In this document: positions 7,047 through 7,556 of the stretch, in pieces
Layout: every line of letters begins with the position of its first letter
How positions within the stretch are numbered: the stretch's first letter is position 1
Source of the DNA: DASRDS01 sp035569435
GTDB taxonomy: Bacteria; Gemmatimonadota; Gemmatimonadetes; Gemmatimonadales; Gemmatimonadaceae
DNA length: 7,556 bases
Direction of reading: 5' to 3'
NCBI GenBank assembly: GCA_035569435.1
Contig: DATMNB010000066.1
Location: 1-7,556 of the forward strand
Notes under the pieces: model-generated
The model's database searches: none
What the model was told of the DNA's origin: nothing
The model's input: only the letters and a program-made list of their open reading frames with translations
Made by a program: the position numbers and the translations under genes

Positions 7047-7405
7047 TCGAAGCACCAGGTGGGCGCCGGCGCTCGTCGTCGGATCGGATGGCGGTGCTCG
7101 TGTGGAACGTCGACGAGACGCTTGGTCTGATACCGGTGAGCTGGGCCGCACCCCTACGCCAGCGGCGAAGTCGGCAGAACGCGGGGGCGTGGAACGGCGG
7201 GTCCAGGATGCGGCACGATCGCGGCCGACGCAACAATCGGCTGACGAGGTGTCAATGAATCGTCGGAACGTTTGGTGACGAATGGCGGGTTGCCATAGGT
7301 CGTCGGGCGGTCACGTGGCTCCGGAGACGAGCCTGGATGTGACGCCACCGCGCTACAAACGGTCTACCTTATGGCTACCTGATGGTCCTTCGCGTGCGAC
7401 CGACG
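7047..7405. other. Intergenic region upstream of the sigma factor
   Basis: These 359 nt separate the aminotransferase-like stop from the sigma start, and all flanking genes read leftward. No convincing protein gene, RNA gene or hairpin-plus-T-run terminator was seen. The region holds an 11-bp-periodic repeat near its right end (7353-7385) and an isolated TTGACA on the minus strand at 7255-7250 without a good -10 partner. The locus promoter most likely lies here, but it cannot be fixed by eye. Part of the stretch would be coding if the sigma factor started at GTG 7151. Confidence 0.6.
7353..7385. repeat. Tandem 11-bp repeat (CTAC-led units)
   Basis: Three consecutive 11-bp units each begin with CTAC, at 7353, 7364 and 7375: CTACAAACGGT, CTACCTTATGG and CTACCTGATGG. 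Units two and three differ at a single base; unit one shares 5 of 11 positions with unit two. The spacing is about one helical turn. The stretch is richer in A and T than its surroundings and lies about 310 nt upstream of the sigma start. It may be a regulator-binding or promoter-associated element; function is not shown. Confidence 0.45.
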
Positions 7406-7556
7406 TCACCGCCGCGCTGCCAACCCGTCGATGAGCGCCCCCACGTCCCGTGCGTCCGTGTACACGTGCGGCGCCACACGGATGGCATCGCCGCGCACCG
7501 ACACGTAGACCTGTCGAGCCGTCAACTCCCGCCCGACACTCACGGCGCTCCGCCCA
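7406..7556 (-). CDS. Class V (PLP-dependent) aminotransferase-like protein, C-terminal fragment
   Basis: Only the last 49 codons are inside the window, ending at TGA 7408-7406; the start lies beyond the right edge. The visible segment VYVSVRGDAIRVAPHVYTDA followed by RDVGALIDGLAARR matches the usual C-terminal end of class V aminotransferase-fold enzymes (the cysteine desulfurase / kynureninase / isopenicillin-N-epimerase-like group). In that group a 'R-x-x-x-x-R-x-x-x-H-x-Y' strand and turn precede a final helix of the 'V..L...L' type. The PLP-binding lysine is upstream and cannot be seen, so activity and subfamily are unknown. It reads toward the sigma gene but is separated from it by 359 nt, and there is no sign that it belongs to the uptake locus. 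Confidence 0.7.
   Translation of the reverse strand, partial: GRSAVSVGRELTARQVYVSVRGDAIRVAPHVYTDARDVGALIDGLAARR

Noticed and set aside
7047..7151. N-terminal extension of the sigma factor from GTG 7151
   Set aside because: The extra 35 residues are Arg/Pro/Ser-rich and precede the normal N-terminus of an ECF sigma factor. It is not fully excluded, because neither start has a strong ribosome site.
7227..7255. Minus-strand promoter built on TTGACA at 7255-7250
   Set aside because: The -35 match is perfect, but 16-17 nt downstream only TTGCGT or TGCGTC is found, a poor -10. The single hexamer is not enough for a call.

Overview
The window is GC-rich DNA with every supported gene on the minus strand, so it reads right to left. 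It carries a SusC/SusD-type outer-membrane uptake locus together with its own ECF sigma factor and FecR-type anti-sigma factor. Such loci are typical of Bacteroidota, but the high GC content and the GC-rich codon use point instead to a Gemmatimonadota-like bacterium, a phylum that also carries many SusC/SusD pairs. This taxonomic placement is inference; there is no rRNA or other marker in the window.

Layout from right to left: (1) 7406-7556, the last 49 residues of a class V (PLP-dependent) aminotransferase-like protein, cut by the window edge. (2) 7047-7405, an intergenic stretch with an 11-bp-periodic repeat and, presumably, the locus promoter. (3) 6480-7046, an ECF sigma factor. (4) 5360-6403 (or to 6436), a FecR-like transmembrane anti-sigma factor. 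(5) 1810-5283, a SusC-like TonB-dependent receptor with an N-terminal STN signalling domain. (6) 366-1796, a SusD-like surface lipoprotein. (7) 1-361, the start of a lipoprotein with a bacterial Ig-like module, cut by the left edge.

The spacing tightens downstream: 76 nt or less from sigma to FecR, 76 nt from FecR to SusC, 13 nt from SusC to SusD and 4 nt from SusD to the Ig-like lipoprotein. The last three therefore look translationally linked. The expected working model, from the family, is that SusD captures a ligand at the cell surface and SusC imports it using TonB energy. The SusC STN domain reports occupancy to the periplasmic part of FecR, and FecR releases or activates the sigma factor, which transcribes the locus. 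No degradative enzyme is visible, so the substrate cannot be named. The Ig-like lipoprotein is the least familiar component and the best lead to follow beyond the left edge. No RNA genes, insertion sequences, CRISPR arrays or convincing terminators were seen.
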